A stretch of 64,000 nucleotides of DNA from Mesobacillus sp. S13. Its GTDB lineage: Bacteria > Bacillota > Bacilli > Bacillales > Cytobacillaceae. How positions within the stretch are numbered: position 1 is the first letter of the stretch; every line of letters starts with the position of its first letter. The notes beneath the pieces are model-generated. The model was not told the origin of the DNA. It did no database searches and saw only the letters and a program-made list of their open reading frames with translations. Both the position numbers and the translations under genes were made by a program. The DNA is taken from assembly GCF_020422885.1 (NCBI RefSeq), contig NZ_CP084622.1:420001-484000 (forward strand). Direction: 5' to 3'. This document shows positions 7,691 through 17,428 of this stretch, in pieces.

Positions 7691-7704
7691 AAGGGGGAGA
7701 CAAC

Positions 7705-8688
7705 TTGAACGAGTTAAAAGGAATTCACCATGTTACGGCCATCACCAGCAGTGCGGAGAAGAACTATGAGTTCTTCACTTATGTTCTGGGAATGCGCCTT
7801 GTCAAAAAGACGGTCAATCAGGATGATATCCGCACCTATCATTTATTTTTCGCGGACGATAAAGGGTCAGCAGGCACAGATATGACGTTCTTCGATTTTC
7901 CGGGAATCCCAAAAGGGTCACATGGAACGGATGAGATTTATAAAACGGGCTTCCGTGTGCCGACAGATGATGCCCTCGATTACTGGGTGAAGCGATTCGA
8001 TAAATATGACGTCAAGCATACGGGCATCAAGGAATTGTTCGGTAAAAAGACTCTTTCATTCGTCGATTTTGATGATCAGCAATACATGCTGATATCGGAT
8101 GAGTTCAATGAAGGGGTAGCTTCGGGGACTCCTTGGCAAAACGGACCTGTTCCGCTGGAGTACGCAATCACAGGTTTAGGACCAATCCATATCCGGATCT
8201 CACGCTTTGACTATTTTAAAGAGGTACTGGAAAAAGTCATGCATATGCGTGAAGTCGGACAGGAAGGTTCCCTGCATCTTTTTGAAATGGGTGAAGGCGG
8301 GAACGGTGCGCAGGTCATTGTGGAGGATAACAAAGTTCTTCCAGCTGGCCGCCAGGGCTTCGGTACCGTGCATCACACAGCATTCCGTGTTGCCGACACA
8401 TCGGTTCTTTATGAGTGGATCGATCATATGAAGGGTGCTGGGTTCGGCACATCTGGTTATGTTGACCGATTCTTCTTTGAATCCTTGTATGCCCGCGTTG
8501 CACCGGGTATCTTGTTCGAATGGGCAACAGACGGACCGGGCTTCATGGGTGACGAACCATACGAAACTCTCGGTGAAAAATTGTCATTGCCGCCGTTCCT
8601 TGAATCGAAGCGGGAGCAGATTGAGGACTTTGTGCGCCCAATCGATACAGTCCGCAGCACACGTAATATTGAAAAAGAGTATCTATAA
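7705..8688 (+). CDS. mhqO: Ring-cleaving (glyoxalase/bleomycin-fold) dioxygenase, MhqO/MhqA type
   Basis: A 327-residue protein with two vicinal-oxygen-chelate domains. Metal ligands are visible as GIHHVTAIT (His at residue 8), the GPIHIRIS/GTVHHTAFR strand of the second domain, and a Glu in GILFEWATDGPGF. Members cleave hydroquinone or catechol rings or related thiol adducts and confer quinone resistance. The TTG start follows AAGGGGGAGA. Two MhqR boxes precede it and a WrbA-type quinone reductase follows, so this is a thiol-stress/quinone detoxification operon. Assignment to MhqO rather than MhqA/MhqE is not certain. Confidence 0.88.
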   Translation: MNELKGIHHVTAITSSAEKNYEFFTYVLGMRLVKKTVNQDDIRTYHLFFADDKGSAGTDMTFFDFPGIPKGSHGTDEIYKTGFRVPTDDALDYWVKRFDKYDVKHTGIKELFGKKTLSFVDFDDQQYMLISDEFNEGVASGTPWQNGPVPLEYAITGLGPIHIRISRFDYFKEVLEKVMHMREVGQEGSLHLFEMGEGGNGAQVIVEDNKVLPAGRQGFGTVHHTAFRVADTSVLYEWIDHMKGAGFGTSGYVDRFFFESLYARVAPGILFEWATDGPGFMGDEPYETLGEKLSLPPFLESKREQIEDFVRPIDTVRSTRNIEKEYL

Positions 8689-8754
8689 GCGAGTTTGCCA
8701 TAGGCGATTAGTGGAAATACCTTAATGTATCAAAAAATAAGGGAGGCAATCCAA

Positions 8755-9360
8755 ATGGTCAAATTAGCCGTAATTTTTTACAGCATGGGTGGAACGAATG
8801 TACAGCTATCGAATTGGGCTGCAGAAGGTGCTAAAGAAGCTGGAGCGGAAGTGAAGGTTTTTAAAGTGAAGGAATTAGCGCCAGAATCAGCAATCGAAGG
8901 CAATGAAGCATGGAAAGCGACTGTTGAAAAAACAAAGGATATCCCTGAAGTGACTCCTGATGATCTTGAATGGGCAGACGCTATCATCTTCAGCGTTCCA
9001 ACACGATTCGGAAACATGCCGTCTCAAATGAAGCAATTCCTTGATACAACAGGCGGCCTCTGGGCTCAAGGTAAGCTAGTGAACAAAGTCGTAAGCGCCA
9101 TGTCCTCTGCACAAAACCCGCATGGCGGGCAGGAAGCGACCATCTTGTCACTTTACACAACAATGTATCATTGGGGTGCAATCGTTGCGGCCCCTGGCTA
9201 CAGCGATCCCGTGACATTCGGTGCCGGCGGCAATCCATACGGCACAAGCGTAACCGTCGACCAGGACGGCAACATGATCGAAGACGTCGAAGCTGCGGTC
9301 AAATATCAGGCTAAACGCACTGTAACGGTTGCTGGTTGGGTTAAGAACGGAAATCAATAA
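8755..9360 (+). CDS. WrbA-type NAD(P)H:quinone oxidoreductase
   Basis: A 201-residue flavodoxin-like protein. The FMN phosphate loop is FYSMGGTNVQLSNWA near the N-terminus; SVPTRFGNMPSQMKQFLDTTGGLW and the YTTMYHWGAIVAAPGYSDP region are signatures of type IV (WrbA) quinone reductases, which reduce quinones by two electrons as tetramers with FMN. ATG at 8755 follows GGGAGG; an upstream in-frame ATG at 8725 has no site. It lies 66 bases after mhqO and shares its MhqR-controlled promoter. Confidence 0.92.
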   Translation: MVKLAVIFYSMGGTNVQLSNWAAEGAKEAGAEVKVFKVKELAPESAIEGNEAWKATVEKTKDIPEVTPDDLEWADAIIFSVPTRFGNMPSQMKQFLDTTGGLWAQGKLVNKVVSAMSSAQNPHGGQEATILSLYTTMYHWGAIVAAPGYSDPVTFGAGGNPYGTSVTVDQDGNMIEDVEAAVKYQAKRTVTVAGWVKNGNQ

Positions 9361-9378
9361 TAGAAAAATTTTTAAAAG

Positions 9379-9407
9379 GCGAACAGTTTTGGACTGTTCG
9401 TCTTTTT
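9379..9407 (+). terminator. Terminator of the mhqO-wrbA operon
   Basis: Stem CGAACAGT / ACTGTTCG with a 5-nt loop followed by TCTTTTTG. Confidence 0.88.
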
Positions 9408-9762
9408 GTCTTTTTGTGTTGAAAAAGGCTGTATTCGTATGTGAGTGAAGCTTTCGTACATGCAACTGCATTGGGCGATTTTTAGGGAAACTGAAAAATG
9501 CGCAAAGTGATGAGCTAACAAATTTGCTGGAAATTGAAAGGATGCCAGAAGGATGGACCTGAAAGAATGAACAAAAAGCAGGTAACGGATGTGCCGAGAA
9601 GGGAGTATCCACTTTTCTTTTGGGTAAAGAGTAAAGTCTGACTGACTAGGATTGGGAAAAAAACGCAGACTAAATAGTAAAATCCGCATCTCCAGTTTTT
9701 GCTCCACGATGACTATCCACCGATAACCTTTCAACGATATTCCACTCAAAAGGAGAGAAAGT
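9408..9762. other. Gene-free interval before the MurE paralogue
   Basis: About 355 bp with no convincing gene, hairpin or repeat. Only a ribosome binding site (AAAAGGAGAG) for the next gene is clear at the right end. Confidence 0.6.
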
Positions 9763-11283
9763 ATGTATATTCATTTCAAACAACACAGCCAGCTTTCAAT
9801 TAAGAGGATTTGGGGGAAAACGGATCAGGAAGTATCAGCTATTTGTTATGATTCAAGGAAAGTGACAAAGGAATCGATGTTTGTCTGCATGAGCGGGGAA
9901 AACCATGATGGCCATTTATATATAAAAGAAGCCATTGTGAAGGGAGCCGCTGTCATTGTAGGTGAGAACCCTGAGCGGCTTGAGGAAGGGTCTCAGCAGT
10001 ATCCCGAAGTGACATTCATTTTAACTGAAAACGCGCGAAGCTTCCTGGCGAATATCTCCATCATCTTTCATGGCCGGGTACATGAAAAAATCCAAACGGT
10101 GGGGGTCACAGGTACGAATGGAAAAACCACTGTTGCCGCATATGTGAAGTCGCTGATGACAAATTTGGGCATGCCGAGCGGATATATTGGAACGATTGGC
10201 ATGTTTACTTCAAAGGGCCGGATTGAATTCAGCCAGACAACTCCGACCACACCTGAATCCATTGATTTACATTCGATTTTCAATCAAATGCATCTTCAGG
10301 GTGATGAACTTGCTTCAATGGAGGTAACCTCTGTGGCCATTGAACAGAAGCGGGTAGAGGGAATCACTTTTGATGTTGCCATACATACCAACCTGACCCC
10401 TGAACACCTTGAATTCCATCAAACATTTGAAAATTATCGCAAAGCTAAGCTAAAGCTTTTCCGCCAGGCAAAACAAGCTGTGGTGAATATGGATGATGAA
10501 GGAATGTCAGATGAAATTCTGGAAATTTTCAACGGTCCGGTGCTGACCTACAGCCTTGATAAAAATGCTAAGGCTGACGTGAAAGCAAGCAACTTAAAAA
10601 TGTCTGAAGCAGGGACAGTTTTTGAAATGGTCGTCAGAGGAGAGTCTTATATCGTCAGGGCTCCGGTTTTCGGCAATTATAATGTCGCTAACCTTTTGGC
10701 GGCAGTATGTACTGCGCTGCATTCCGGGTTCACAGTCCAGGAGATTCTCCCGGCCATTACGATGCTTGAAAGCCCTGAAGGCAGGCTTGAAGTGTTGCAG
10801 GAATATGGCAATCGCAACATCATCCTTGATTATGCACACACGCCTCCTGCCTTGAAAAACCTGATAAAAGAGGTGAAAAAAATGCCTCACCGCCGCCTGA
10901 TTGTGATGATCGCGGGAATCGGGATCAGGGATTGGGAGAAGATGCCGCAAATGGCCCAGGCAATTGAAGGGGAAGCCGATGAAATCGTGGTTTCGGTTGA
11001 TCACCCGGGCTTTCATGATCCGGAGGATATTATCAATAAGGTTCTTAGCGGTTTTAAAAATCCGCGCGCTGGCAATATTCATAGAGCGCCTACTCGTCAT
11101 GAAGGTGTCCTGGCCGCTCTAAATCTAAGCAGTGAACAGGATTTGATTGTCCTGACCAGCGGGTGTATCAATGGGGCACAGCTGGTAAAAGGAGAAAGGA
11201 TCCCGCATTCGGACAAAGATATCATCCAAAACTACTTCCTATTTGAAAAAGAAAGCCTCGGCATGGAGTATGTCCAAGGGTAG
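9763..11283 (+). CDS. MurE-family Mur ligase paralogue with altered DNPR motif
   Basis: A 506-residue three-domain Mur ligase. Visible parts: N-terminal UDP-binding domain with YDSRKVTKESMFVC; ATP loop GTNGKTT at residues 117-123; MEVTS and NLTPEHLEFHQTFENYRKAK in the central domain, including the Lys normally carbamylated; C-terminal domain with LDYAHTPPAL. MurE adds the third amino acid (meso-DAP in Bacillus) to the peptidoglycan precursor. Canonical DAP-type enzymes have DNPR in the C-terminal domain; here residues 413-416 are DHPG, and the usual GxxGxRD-KR block reads AGIGIRDWEKM. It is not beside other mur genes. It may add another residue or serve another pathway. Confidence 0.85.
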   Translation: MYIHFKQHSQLSIKRIWGKTDQEVSAICYDSRKVTKESMFVCMSGENHDGHLYIKEAIVKGAAVIVGENPERLEEGSQQYPEVTFILTENARSFLANISIIFHGRVHEKIQTVGVTGTNGKTTVAAYVKSLMTNLGMPSGYIGTIGMFTSKGRIEFSQTTPTTPESIDLHSIFNQMHLQGDELASMEVTSVAIEQKRVEGITFDVAIHTNLTPEHLEFHQTFENYRKAKLKLFRQAKQAVVNMDDEGMSDEILEIFNGPVLTYSLDKNAKADVKASNLKMSEAGTVFEMVVRGESYIVRAPVFGNYNVANLLAAVCTALHSGFTVQEILPAITMLESPEGRLEVLQEYGNRNIILDYAHTPPALKNLIKEVKKMPHRRLIVMIAGIGIRDWEKMPQMAQAIEGEADEIVVSVDHPGFHDPEDIINKVLSGFKNPRAGNIHRAPTRHEGVLAALNLSSEQDLIVLTSGCINGAQLVKGERIPHSDKDIIQNYFLFEKESLGMEYVQG

Positions 11284-11292
11284 AGATAAAAG

Positions 11293-11326
11293 CAGCCTAA
11301 TCCTCAATTGGATTAGGCTGTTTTCT
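11293..11326. terminator. Terminator between convergent genes
   Basis: Stem CAGCCTAATCC / GGATTAGGCTG (11 bp) with a 6-nt loop followed by TTTT. It lies between the MurE paralogue and the convergent hydroxyacyl-CoA dehydrogenase. Confidence 0.88.
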
Positions 11327-11328
11327 AT

Positions 11329-12225
11329 TTACTCTTTCAAGAAACCTGGCTGCTCATAGCTTGGGTTCGGATACTTGTAAAATCCTTCACCGGTTGCAAC
11401 ACCAAGTTTTCCTTTGTCAATGTATTCTGTTTTCAATAATTCCGCCAGCTCCTTGAAGCCTGGGACGCCTGCCTCTCCTTTGGCATTGGAGATATTGTAG
11501 GCTGTGGTAATCCCGACGATATCGAGGATTGCGAATGGTCCTTTCGGTGCTCCGGTTGCGATCATCCAGGTTTTGTCGATTATTTCCGGATCTGCGACTT
11601 CCTTCATCAGCAGCATTTGACCTGCTTCCAGGAATGGAACAAGCAATGAATTCAAAATATAGCCTGGCTGCTCTTTGTATAATGGCAAGGCGACCATGCC
11701 AATAGCTTTAGCGAATTCCAATAAATCATCAAATACGGCCTTGTCTGTGCTAGGATGCATCATGACTTCGGCGGTGTTATTTTTCCAGATTTCGTTTGCG
11801 AAGTGCAGAGCGAGGAATTTTTCCGGGCGCCCTGTCGCTTCGGCAAACTGGCTTGGCAGCAGAGTAGAAGTGTTTGTTGCAAACACTGTTTTTTCCGGAG
11901 CGGCCTGTCCTAGTTTTGTATAAAAATCAGTCTTGATCCCGATAACCTCAGGGACAGCCTCGATAACGAGATCAGCATCTTTTACAGCTTGGGAAAGATT
12001 ACTGTAAAAAGTAATGCGATTGTAGGCCGCATCGAGATCCTGTTCAGAAGCACCAAGATCCTGCTGATAACGCGGCTTAAGGAGCATGATTCTATTTTTA
12101 GCTCCCTCTATTGCCTCGTCGCTAATATCGTAAACAGATACATTAAAACCGCTATACGCAGTTTGGAAAGCAATCTGGCTTCCTAAAACGCCGCTTCCGG
12201 CGACAGTGATGTTTTTATAATTCAT
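11329..12225 (-). CDS. 3-hydroxyacyl-CoA dehydrogenase (short, fadB-like/3-hydroxybutyryl-CoA type)
   Basis: A 298-residue NAD-dependent enzyme. The Rossmann loop is VAGSGVLGSQIAFQTA at residues 8-23, followed by VYDISDEA; the catalytic His/Glu region is seen in FLALHFANEIWKN and the ATNTSTLLPSQFA segment; the C-terminal dimerisation domain contains GYILNSLLVPFLEAG. It should oxidise 3-hydroxyacyl-CoA to 3-ketoacyl-CoA. Typical enzymes have the loop GxGxMG and LHFFNP; here GSGVLG and LHFAN, so substrate may differ. Start follows AAAGGAGA. It stands alone, away from other beta-oxidation genes. Confidence 0.85.
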   Translation of the reverse strand: MNYKNITVAGSGVLGSQIAFQTAYSGFNVSVYDISDEAIEGAKNRIMLLKPRYQQDLGASEQDLDAAYNRITFYSNLSQAVKDADLVIEAVPEVIGIKTDFYTKLGQAAPEKTVFATNTSTLLPSQFAEATGRPEKFLALHFANEIWKNNTAEVMMHPSTDKAVFDDLLEFAKAIGMVALPLYKEQPGYILNSLLVPFLEAGQMLLMKEVADPEIIDKTWMIATGAPKGPFAILDIVGITTAYNISNAKGEAGVPGFKELAELLKTEYIDKGKLGVATGEGFYKYPNPSYEQPGFLKE

Positions 12226-12373
12226 GGTTATTCTCCTTTCTATACTACTATTTATTTACCCTTATTTATTATTCTTAAAAAGTAATTTTTTAATATGGAA
12301 ACCAAACAATTATTGGTTTGGATTTTAGTATATGTGGAAGGAAGACGGGCAGAAATGCTATAAAGAATTGCTT

Positions 12374-12713
12374 TTAGACATTTTGAGGAGTTTGAAGGGT
12401 GAAGATATCTTTAGGTATGCGTTTCTTAGACATTTTGGGAAGCGAAGGGAAGGAAATGTCTATAAAAGGGCGTTTCTTAGACATTTTGGGAAGCGGAAGG
12501 TAAGGAAATGTCTATAAAAAGGAGTTTCTTAGACATTTTGGGAAGCGAAGGGTAAGGAAATGTCTATAAAAAGGAGTTTCTTAGACATTTTGGGAAGCGG
12601 AAGAGAAGGAAATGTCTATAAAAAGGAGTTTCTTAGACATTTTGGGAAGTGGGAGGTAAGGAAATGTCTATAAAAAGGAGTTTCTTAGACATTTTGAGGA
12701 GCAGGAGAGCAAA
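12374..12713. repeat. 52-bp tandem repeat array, GACATTT/AAATGTC family (array B, about 6 units)
   Basis: Units have the form TTAGACATTTTGGGAAGCGGA then about 9 bases, AAATGTCTATAAAA and AGGAGTTTC. GACATTT and AAATGTC are inverted copies exactly 26 bp apart, half of the 52-bp period, giving a regular alternation. The left-most unit is degenerate. An open frame at 12332-12517 is an artefact of the array. Sequence differs from array A except for the GACA/TGTC core. Confidence 0.93.
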
Positions 12714-12746
12714 AAATGACCATTAAATAAGATTTAATGGTCATTT
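12709..12746 (-). terminator. Terminator downstream of the 204-aa membrane gene
   Basis: Perfect stem AAATGACCATTAAA / TTTAATGGTCATTT (14 bp) with a 5-nt loop. On the minus strand it is followed by a T run. It lies about 115 bp past the minus-strand gene ending at 12861, at the edge of repeat array B. Confidence 0.7.
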
Positions 12747-12860
12747 CAGCCGCGGTTGCTTTTGAAATGTCCATTAACCTCATCTGAATCCAAGTCGCTG
12801 GTGTCTCTTGAAAAATCACGAAAAACCCCTAGTATCAAAAAATTACCTAACTTAGTGCTA

Positions 12861-13475
12861 TCAAACGTATTTCCGCATATAAGACCCGATAATGATCCAT
12901 GCGCTCCCATATAATCCTCCAATCAGGATGCCTGCGAGCAACGGGTTTAAAGGGACAAGTCCAAAAAGGTAAACAATCACGATGGGCGTTTGAAGGATGA
13001 AGAGCAGCGAGCTGTATCGAGGTGTGCTGGTGTGGTGGAGGATGGCGAATCCGAGTGGAAGTGCTCCGAGATGGATGGCGAGGCTGCCGATGCCGGTGCT
13101 GATGTTGATGAAGTCGAGCAAGGATCCAAATCCAATCAGGCCGTGGAAAAGAAAGCCGGCTGTGCCGATGCCGAAAAGAGCGAGTCCCAGAGCGGAAAGG
13201 AAGAAGCCGAATTTCCAAACCCAATTTCCTGCAGCTGGATCCTGATGCCTTAAAGCAAACAGGCCATGCAATAAAAACCACGAGGCTACCAATAACATGG
13301 AGTTGTTTACGTAATAGGCAAGGTGATTGGTATCATGAAGGATTGAATCTGCACCAGCTATCAGGTCAAGATAGCCTTGCCATATCCAGTTTGCTCCCAT
13401 GAGAAAACCGCCAAGAATCGCTGCTGTTGAGGCAAAGCGAAGCTGGCTTTTCTTACAGTTTGCAGAAGCTGTCAT
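12861..13475 (-). CDS. Hypothetical multi-pass membrane protein (204 aa)
   Basis: About six hydrophobic segments spaced through 204 residues, with short charged ends. Small residues and aromatic HGLFALRH / FLFHGLIGFGSL patches give a His-containing membrane core. ATG at 13475 follows AGGGGAGTGAT. I do not recognise a named family. It is divergent from selO with about 140 bp between. Confidence 0.7.
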   Translation of the reverse strand: MTASANCKKSQLRFASTAAILGGFLMGANWIWQGYLDLIAGADSILHDTNHLAYYVNNSMLLVASWFLLHGLFALRHQDPAAGNWVWKFGFFLSALGLALFGIGTAGFLFHGLIGFGSLLDFINISTGIGSLAIHLGALPLGFAILHHTSTPRYSSLLFILQTPIVIVYLFGLVPLNPLLAGILIGGLYGSAWIIIGSYMRKYV

Positions 13476-13614
13476 GTGTTTATCACTCCCCTAATGATGT
13501 AAAATAAATATATGGATAGTACTGGGTATATATTCTTTTATGTTAAACACCGCTTTCCTGCATTAGTGAAGGGTATATTAAGTGAAAAGCAGTATGAAAA
13601 AGGAGGCAATCCAA

Positions 13615-15075
13615 ATGACGAACAATCAACCTGGCTGGAATATCGATAATAGCTATTCGGGCCTATCTGGAATATTTTATAGACTGCAGAGTCCAACACC
13701 TGTAGAAGATCCTGAAGTGGTGATCTTCAATGAGTCGCTTGCGGAAGAGCTGGGTCTAAACCCAGAAGCCTTACAAGCTGATGAAGGTGCTGCTCTGTTT
13801 GGCGGCAACGAGATTCCAGAAGGTGGAACTCCACTTGCCCAGGCATATGCCGGACATCAATTCGGTCATTTCACCATGCTTGGGGATGGAAGGGCGGTGC
13901 TGCTGGGCGAACAAATTACACCGGATGGTGAGAGGTTCGACATTCAGCTGAAAGGATCAGGACGGACACCTTATTCCCGTGGGGGAGACGGTCGTGCAGG
14001 GCTTGGGCCTATGCTCAGGGAATTTATCATCAGTGAAGCGATGGTTGGATTGGGAATCCCGACTACCAGAAGTCTTGCAGTAACAACAACGGGAGAGCAA
14101 ATCATCCGCGAGACGATGCAGACCGGGGCAGTCCTTACACGTGTGGCAGCAAGCCATCTGAGGGTTGGAACCTTCCAGTTTGCCGCGAACTGGGGTAAGA
14201 CAGAGGACCTGCGTGCACTGGCTGATTATGCCATCAAGCGCCATTACCCTGAGGTCGAAGCGGAGGCTAACCGCTATCTTTCCTTTTTGAAAAAAGTAAT
14301 CAAGCGTCAGGCAGCATTGATTGCGAAATGGCAGCATGTTGGTTTTATCCATGGTGTCATGAACACCGATAACATGACGATCAGCGGCGAGACCATTGAC
14401 TACGGACCTTGTGCATTCATGGATACGTATGATCCGGCGACCGTCTTCAGTTCTATCGACAGGGATGCGCGCTACGCCTACGGGAACCAGCCGTATATCG
14501 GCGGCTGGAATCTTTCACGCTTCGCTGAAGCCTTGTTGCCCTTGCTGCATCAAAATGAAGACGAAGCAGTAAAGCTGGCAGAGGAAGCTCTATCTGAATT
14601 TCCAGAGATATTTGAGTTGGAATTCTTATCTGGAATGAGATTGAAATTGGGGATTTTTAATGAGGAAAAAGAAGATAAAAGCCTTATTTCGGATTTATTG
14701 AACCTGATGCACCAACACAAAGCTGATTTTACGAATACGTTTAAAGCCCTGACATTTGACCATCTTGAAGGATCGGAGTTGTTCGAAGCTGAGGAGTTCA
14801 AAAAGTGGCATGAAAAATGGCAGGAAAGACTCGGTCGCCAGGAGCAATCGAAGGAAGACTCACAGGAGCTGATGCGCGACAGCAATCCAGGCGTCATCCC
14901 GCGCAATCATAAGGTGGAGGAAGCGCTGGAAGCGGCTGTAAACGGTGACTTGAGTGTCATGGTAAAATTGCTCGAAATCCTTGCCAACCCATATGAGCAT
15001 TCAGCTGAACAGGCAGAATACTGCAAACCTGCCCCACCAGCGGCAAGACCATATCGTACATTTTGTGGTACGTAA
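13615..15075 (+). CDS. selO: SelO/YdiU family protein adenylyltransferase (Cys form)
   Basis: A 486-residue pseudokinase-fold enzyme that transfers AMP from flipped ATP to protein hydroxyl groups. Hallmarks: [77 protein letters not shown] (catalytic-loop and metal ligands), and the terminal [13 protein letters not shown]. The third residue from the end is Cys, the place of selenocysteine in animal SELENOO. ATG at 13615 has AAGGAGG eight bases ahead; a GTG at 13582 precedes that site and is less likely. Length is normal for the family. Confidence 0.94.
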   Translation: MTNNQPGWNIDNSYSGLSGIFYRLQSPTPVEDPEVVIFNESLAEELGLNPEALQADEGAALFGGNEIPEGGTPLAQAYAGHQFGHFTMLGDGRAVLLGEQITPDGERFDIQLKGSGRTPYSRGGDGRAGLGPMLREFIISEAMVGLGIPTTRSLAVTTTGEQIIRETMQTGAVLTRVAASHLRVGTFQFAANWGKTEDLRALADYAIKRHYPEVEAEANRYLSFLKKVIKRQAALIAKWQHVGFIHGVMNTDNMTISGETIDYGPCAFMDTYDPATVFSSIDRDARYAYGNQPYIGGWNLSRFAEALLPLLHQNEDEAVKLAEEALSEFPEIFELEFLSGMRLKLGIFNEEKEDKSLISDLLNLMHQHKADFTNTFKALTFDHLEGSELFEAEEFKKWHEKWQERLGRQEQSKEDSQELMRDSNPGVIPRNHKVEEALEAAVNGDLSVMVKLLEILANPYEHSAEQAEYCKPAPPAARPYRTFCGT

Positions 15076-15109
15076 GCGTTAAGGAGGGCAATGTCGCTGT
15101 TATAGGTGT

Positions 15110-15154
15110 ATGACGGACAAAACCATGTGGGAATCCTGAAAAAGTGTCCGTCAT
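15110..15154. other. Long hairpin between selO and the MMPL gene
   Basis: ATGACGGACA and TGTCCGTCAT are perfect 10-bp inverted copies separated by 25 bases. There is no T run, so it is not an obvious terminator. It shares the GACA/TGTC theme of the repeat arrays but is single copy. Confidence 0.55.
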
Positions 15155-15190
15155 TGTCAAAGGTTCTGCAACGGAGTTCACCACACGAAT

Positions 15191-15230
15191 AAAGGCAGTC
15201 CCGCCGCTGGGACTGCCTTTGTTTTATTTT
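15191..15230. terminator. Terminator between convergent selO and MMPL genes
   Basis: Perfect stem AAAGGCAGTCCC / GGGACTGCCTTT with a 6-nt loop followed by GTTTTATTTT. The left side is A-rich, so it may act on both strands. Confidence 0.9.
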
Positions 15231-17347
15231 CCTTCCACTGCGGATGTTTCTTTGTCTTTTTCAAAGAAAAGAATCAATGCTGGCAGCAGCATGCCGCGGA
15301 CGAGGAAGGTGTCGATTAGGATGCCGACTGCGACGATGAAGCCGAAGACGAACAGGTCGGCGATTGGCATCGTGGTCAGCGCTGCGAATGTCGCGGCCAG
15401 GATGACACCTGCGGATGAAATGACGCCGCCGGTATTGCGAATCGCAATTTCAAGGGCGTCCTTAACTTTGTGCGTCTTACGCTCTTCGATGAACCGGGAA
15501 GCGAGGATGATGTTATAATCGATACCCAAAGCCACCAGGAAGATAAAGGCGTAGACTGGGACACGCGAGCTTAAGGCTTCGAAGCCGAACAAGACGTCGA
15601 CGAGGAAGATTCCCAGCCCCAGCGCCGACAGGTAGGATAGCAAAATCGTTCCCATCATGTAAATGGACATCTTTATCGCGCGAGTGAGAGCGTATAAAAG
15701 AACCAGGATCAATACCGTTTCGAGAAGGACGATTTTTACGATATCACGGTTATTGATTTCCCGCTCGTCCAAAAGTTTGGCGGTGACCCCGCTATAATAT
15801 GCTTTCCCATCAATCGATAGTTCCTCCAATAACTCTGGAGTTTCCGAGCGCAAATCCCCGATAAAATCAATGGCTTCAGTAGAGTACGGATTCATCGATA
15901 GCGCAACACTAAGCTTCATGGCCCTTGCATCCTCGGTTTGAGCAGACAACCGTACGGAGGCGATTTCATCATAGCTTTGCCATTGATCAACGATGGCTTT
16001 TGTATCTTCCTCAGTAAAAGCTTCATCACTTTCAATCACTAGTGTGGTCGGTGCCAGTTCTCCTTTGTCATACCTTGCTTCGACGATTTCGTAGCCGACT
16101 CGTGAAGGAAGGTCCTCAGGGAATTTTTTTACGGTATCGAATTCAAAGTCGAGATTGAAGACATTGAATGCTGTTAGAACTAAGAATGCGGCAACGATTC
16201 CGCCTGAGATTCCAGGTTTGGTCACGACGAAGCGAGCGACCGGTCCCCAGATTCCATGTTTCACTTCGGTTTCCTGGCCGTATTTCGGAACTTTCGGCCA
16301 GAATGCTTTGCGGCCAAATAAGGTGAATAGAGCTGGCAGCAGGGTAACGGAAGCGATCATGATAAAGAACATGGCAGTCCCAAAAACAGGTGCGAAATTC
16401 AGGTAATCGCGGAAATCAGCAAAGAATAAGACGAGCATCGCGGCAAGAACTGTGCCGCCTGCGAAAAACACAGGCTCAGCGGTTGCGCGCATCGCATATT
16501 TCATTGCTTCGTATTTGCTTTCATACTTGTTCAGTTCCTCGCGATAACGTGAAAAGACGAACAGCGAGTAGTCAATGACCGCTGCAAAAAGCAGGATACT
16601 CATGATAGAAGATGTCTGGCTGCTGACCTCCAGGCCGCCCGCTCCCATCAAGGCAACACTCTGGTTGACGACCTGATAGACAATCACAGTCGCAAGCAGC
16701 GGGATGATTGCGAGCAGCGGTGAACGATAAATGACAATTAATAAGATCAAAATAATCAGGACGGTTGCAATCAGCAGGACAAAGTCAGCTTGTTCAAACA
16801 GCTTGACGGTGTCGCCGGCAATTCCGGCTGGACCGGTAATGTAAAACTCTGTGCTTTCAAGGTCTTCAGTGATTTCATTGCCAGTCTCCAGAGCCTTGTC
16901 ATTGATTTCAGAATACTGGCTGTTTCCGAGCCCTTTTTCCAGCTCCATCGGGACGATCATTGTCGAACCGTCCTCTGAGATGAACCCTCCCAACGCTTGA
17001 GGAGGAAGAGCGCTAATATCAACGATTGTTTCAATTCCCTCGATATCTTCCGCTATGATTCCGGTAAGGATTTCTTTGACTTCATCTAGATTGATGTCGC
17101 CGTTTTTATTATGGAATACCAGGATTCCCGGTGTTCCTTGTTCATTCGGAAATAGTTTTTCCGTTTTTTTCTCAGCAATCATTGATTGTGCTTCATCAGG
17201 AAGCGATTGGAAGTTGGTTGTTTTATATTCACTGAGCATTGGTCCTGCACTCAAGCCAACCATTAGGACCAGCCAGGCAATGATGGTAATCCACATTCCA
17301 CGCTTTGTTGAAACCCAATCCGTAATTGGATACAACAGCTTTTTCAC
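15224..17347 (-). CDS. MMPL/RND-family transporter
   Basis: A 707-residue protein with a duplicated MMPL layout: one N-terminal helix, a large extracellular domain (about 40-190), five helices (about 190-350), a helix near 385-405, a second extracellular domain (about 410-540) and five more helices. Conserved GGLEVSSQTSSIMSILLFAAVIDYSLFVFSRYREEL and its second-half copy VFLVALGIDYNIILASRFIEE contain the Asp-Tyr proton-relay residues. Such exporters move lipids, surfactants or drugs using the proton gradient. No regulator gene of TetR/MarR type is adjacent; the neighbour is a MerR/B12 regulator. Confidence 0.92.
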   Translation of the reverse strand: MKKLLYPITDWVSTKRGMWITIIAWLVLMVGLSAGPMLSEYKTTNFQSLPDEAQSMIAEKKTEKLFPNEQGTPGILVFHNKNGDINLDEVKEILTGIIAEDIEGIETIVDISALPPQALGGFISEDGSTMIVPMELEKGLGNSQYSEINDKALETGNEITEDLESTEFYITGPAGIAGDTVKLFEQADFVLLIATVLIILILLIVIYRSPLLAIIPLLATVIVYQVVNQSVALMGAGGLEVSSQTSSIMSILLFAAVIDYSLFVFSRYREELNKYESKYEAMKYAMRATAEPVFFAGGTVLAAMLVLFFADFRDYLNFAPVFGTAMFFIMIASVTLLPALFTLFGRKAFWPKVPKYGQETEVKHGIWGPVARFVVTKPGISGGIVAAFLVLTAFNVFNLDFEFDTVKKFPEDLPSRVGYEIVEARYDKGELAPTTLVIESDEAFTEEDTKAIVDQWQSYDEIASVRLSAQTEDARAMKLSVALSMNPYSTEAIDFIGDLRSETPELLEELSIDGKAYYSGVTAKLLDEREINNRDIVKIVLLETVLILVLLYALTRAIKMSIYMMGTILLSYLSALGLGIFLVDVLFGFEALSSRVPVYAFIFLVALGIDYNIILASRFIEERKTHKVKDALEIAIRNTGGVISSAGVILAATFAALTTMPIADLFVFGFIVAVGILIDTFLVRGMLLPALILFFEKDKETSAVEGK

Positions 17348-17428
17348 TAGTAAACCTCCCTAATTAGATTCCATTTTAATCTTACCACTCTATTTTTCTG
17401 CAAAAAAAGGCAACTTTGTTAATGAATT

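Noticed and set aside
9408..9762. T-box or riboswitch leader of the MurE paralogue
   Set aside because: No T-box sequence, no conserved riboswitch blocks and no terminator hairpin before the gene.
12332..12517. 61-residue open frame with HFGKR repeats
   Set aside because: Lies in the 52-bp array B; frame breaks in later units and there is no ribosome binding site.
13615..15075. Selenocysteine in SelO
   Set aside because: The C-terminal position used by animal SELENOO is a Cys codon here and the frame has no internal TGA.
15110..15154. Terminator for selO
   Set aside because: The 10-bp hairpin has a 25-nt loop and no T run; the real terminator is at 15191-15230.
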